From: Balneolaceae bacterium
Lineage (GTDB): Bacteria; Bacteroidota; Rhodothermia; Balneolales; Balneolaceae
Length of the DNA stretch: 8,974 nucleotides
Reading direction: 5' to 3'
Assembly (NCBI GenBank): GCA_003555185.1
Contig: PWFZ01000117.1
Span: 1-8,974 of the forward strand
The translations under genes were made by a program, and so were the position numbers. The number at the start of each line of letters is the position of its first letter. Position 1 is the stretch's first letter. The notes beneath the pieces are model-generated. The model was not told the origin of the DNA. It did no database searches and saw only the letters and a program-made list of their open reading frames with translations. Shown one piece after another: positions 7,729 through 8,974 of the stretch.

Positions 7729-7761
7729 TTTGAAACGAAAATATTCAATTCGCTATATTTA
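7729..7761 (+). promoter_or_regulatory. Candidate promoter for the secreted modular protein gene
   Basis: TTGAAA (7730-7735) and TATATT (7754-7759), 18 nt apart, each match the sigma-70 consensus at five of six bases. The same place reads as Bacteroidota TTTG (7729-7732), 21 nt, TATATTTA (7754-7761). Transcription should begin near 7766, leaving a leader of about 40 nt before the ATG at 7809. No clear Shine-Dalgarno precedes that ATG. This is the best-looking promoter in the window. Confidence 0.5.
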
Positions 7762-7808
7762 ACGAATTAATTTTACAAAGGCTCAACGATTCATACGCAT
7801 GTGGTTCA

Positions 7809-8974
7809 ATGGTTATTAAAAAAGCTCTTCTTTCATTGGTACTATTTTTCTTCTTCACAGTGGTTTCTTTCGCTCAGTTAGTCGAAGATTTTGAATCCGG
7901 CGACAGTAAAGGGTCTTATGCAGAGGATAACATTAGTTTGGGTACGGGAGACTGGTATCTAAATGAGGCTTTGATTGGAACGAATGATAATGATCAGAAA
8001 AAAGGCGAACGATCTATAAGAATCAGGCACAACAGTGGTATAAATGGAGTGTTGGAGATGAACTTTGATTACGAAGAGGGGATTGAACAACTTCGTTTCT
8101 ATTTCGCTAACTCAGGTTTTTCCAATGACACCGAAGGAGAGATTCAGGTTCAATATTCAACTGACAGTGGAAATTCATGGTCAGACATTGATGATCCGAT
8201 TGTAGCATCTGATATTCTGGAAGAGAAAACGATTGATTTCCGTAAGGAAGGCCCTATCCGATTCCGTTGGGTACACGCTAATGGCGGGAGAATGAATATT
8301 GATAATATAACAATAGAGCCGTTTTTCATCCCTGAGAACGACCCTTCAATACAGGTTAGACACGGAAATAATAGGATAGATCATGATTCTGATCTAAACT
8401 TTTCGCCTACTAATATTGAATCCACAAGGAAAATAGACCTGACTATTTCCAATATAGGTTCACCTGATTTAGAAATAACGGATGTTTATCTGTCAGATGG
8501 AACAGACTTATCTATCGGTTCAGACATAACGGGCACTTACGAAACTGAAGAAGAGATTAATTTGCCTGTAGTATTTAATCCGCAAAGTGCGGGAGCAAAA
8601 TCTGATCAAATAACGATAGAATCGAATGATCCCAATTCACCATTTACCTTAAACCTTTCGGGTGAAGCGATTTCTACTGATGACATTACTCCAATTTCTA
8701 CTGCCAGAAATTTGGAGTTTGGCACTCGCGTAAAAGTAGCCGGTAGAGTTACTGTATCTGATGAATTTGAAGGCCCAATTTTTTTGCAGGACCAAACAGC
8801 CGGAATTGCTGCTTTTCATGAGCCTATTCATACTGCAGTTCAACGGGGTGATTCTGTTCATGTAACCGGGCCCCTTGCCAATTTTAACCCCTCAGGACAA
8901 AAAGAAGGTACATTTTTGATCCAAATCGCTGAGTTTGAGGGAGATGATGATATTCAGTTTGAAATAATAGATAC
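7809..8974 (+). CDS. Secreted multidomain protein (choice-of-anchor and OB-fold-like domains), C-terminus beyond window
   Basis: An open frame of 388 codons runs from ATG 7809 to the window edge without a stop, so the gene is partial. Residues 1-22 are a Sec signal peptide (KK, hydrophobic core with FFFF, cleavage near SFA-Q). Residues 24-170 form a beta-rich domain starting VEDFESG, with YSTDSGNSWSDI (116-127) and NIDNITIEP (163-171), like 'choice-of-anchor J' or MAM-like jelly rolls. Residues 178-286 resemble a choice-of-anchor D (ASH-like) domain: LTISNIGSPDLEIT, VVFNPQSAGAKS, ITIESNDPNSPFTLNLSG. Residues 290-375 look OB-fold-like (GTRVKVAGRVTV, GPIFLQDQTAGIAAF, RGDSVHVTGPL), a module seen in secreted nucleases and cell-surface proteins. 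ATG 7809 is the only in-frame start giving a signal peptide. Enzymatic function and any C-terminal sorting domain are out of view. Confidence 0.85.
   Translation, partial: MVIKKALLSLVLFFFFTVVSFAQLVEDFESGDSKGSYAEDNISLGTGDWYLNEALIGTNDNDQKKGERSIRIRHNSGINGVLEMNFDYEEGIEQLRFYFANSGFSNDTEGEIQVQYSTDSGNSWSDIDDPIVASDILEEKTIDFRKEGPIRFRWVHANGGRMNIDNITIEPFFIPENDPSIQVRHGNNRIDHDSDLNFSPTNIESTRKIDLTISNIGSPDLEITDVYLSDGTDLSIGSDITGTYETEEEINLPVVFNPQSAGAKSDQITIESNDPNSPFTLNLSGEAISTDDITPISTARNLEFGTRVKVAGRVTVSDEFEGPIFLQDQTAGIAAFHEPIHTAVQRGDSVHVTGPLANFNPSGQKEGTFLIQIAEFEGDDDIQFEIID

Noticed and set aside
8649..8861. Minus-strand 70-codon frame inside the secreted-protein gene
   Set aside because: The plus-strand frame here encodes a coherent OB-fold-like domain continuous with the upstream signal peptide and domains; the minus frame shows no motif.
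1..8974. Defence, toxin-antitoxin, CRISPR or mobile-element system
   Set aside because: No repeat arrays, transposase, integrase, phage or defence motifs were seen; MoxR-VWA pairs occur in some defence systems, but here the context is SurA-type envelope folding.

Overview
This AT-rich, almost fully coding window looks like chromosome of a Bacteroidota/FCB-group bacterium. The evidence is mixed: a Bacteroidetes-style thymidine kinase, Sec-dependent periplasmic folding factors, a MoxR–VWA pair, a secreted protein of the choice-of-anchor type, and promoters resembling TTTG/TAnnTTTG with weak or absent Shine-Dalgarno sequences. The domain style would suit the Balneolota/Rhodothermota branch, but that finer placement is inference.

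Layout. Positions 1-85 hold no gene, but contain a possible plus-strand terminator belonging to a convergent gene that lies off the left edge. From 7613 back to 86, six genes run on the minus strand in this order of transcription: thymidine kinase (tdk), CNT-family nucleoside transporter (nupC-like), PpiC/SurA-like lipoprotein, SurA-like periplasmic isomerase with two parvulin domains, MoxR AAA+ ATPase, and a large membrane-anchored VWA protein. Most junctions are very tight: TAGATG between tdk and nupC, 3 nt between the lipoprotein and SurA, a 4-nt ATGA overlap between SurA and moxR, and 20 nt before the VWA gene. The only real gap (105 nt) separates nupC from the lipoprotein gene, so there may be two units: a nucleoside-salvage pair and a four-gene envelope-quality-control set.

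The 195-nt region 7614-7808 is a divergent promoter region with candidate promoters facing both ways and a perfect 14-bp palindrome between them. To its right, a plus-strand gene starts at 7809 and runs off the window end. It encodes a secreted modular protein: signal peptide, a beta-rich domain of the 'choice-of-anchor J' kind, an ASH-like choice-of-anchor D domain, then an OB-fold-like domain.

How the genes work together. NupC imports nucleosides and Tdk phosphorylates thymidine, trapping it in the cell. The lipoprotein and SurA would assist outer-membrane and periplasmic protein folding. MoxR ATPases typically remodel or activate VWA partners, and the adjacent VWA membrane protein is the obvious candidate partner. 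No CRISPR array, IS element, tRNA or rRNA was recognised, and I see no clear defence or mobile system here. The less ordinary points are the VWA protein's architecture, the half-lost zinc ligands in Tdk, and the palindrome in the divergent promoter region.
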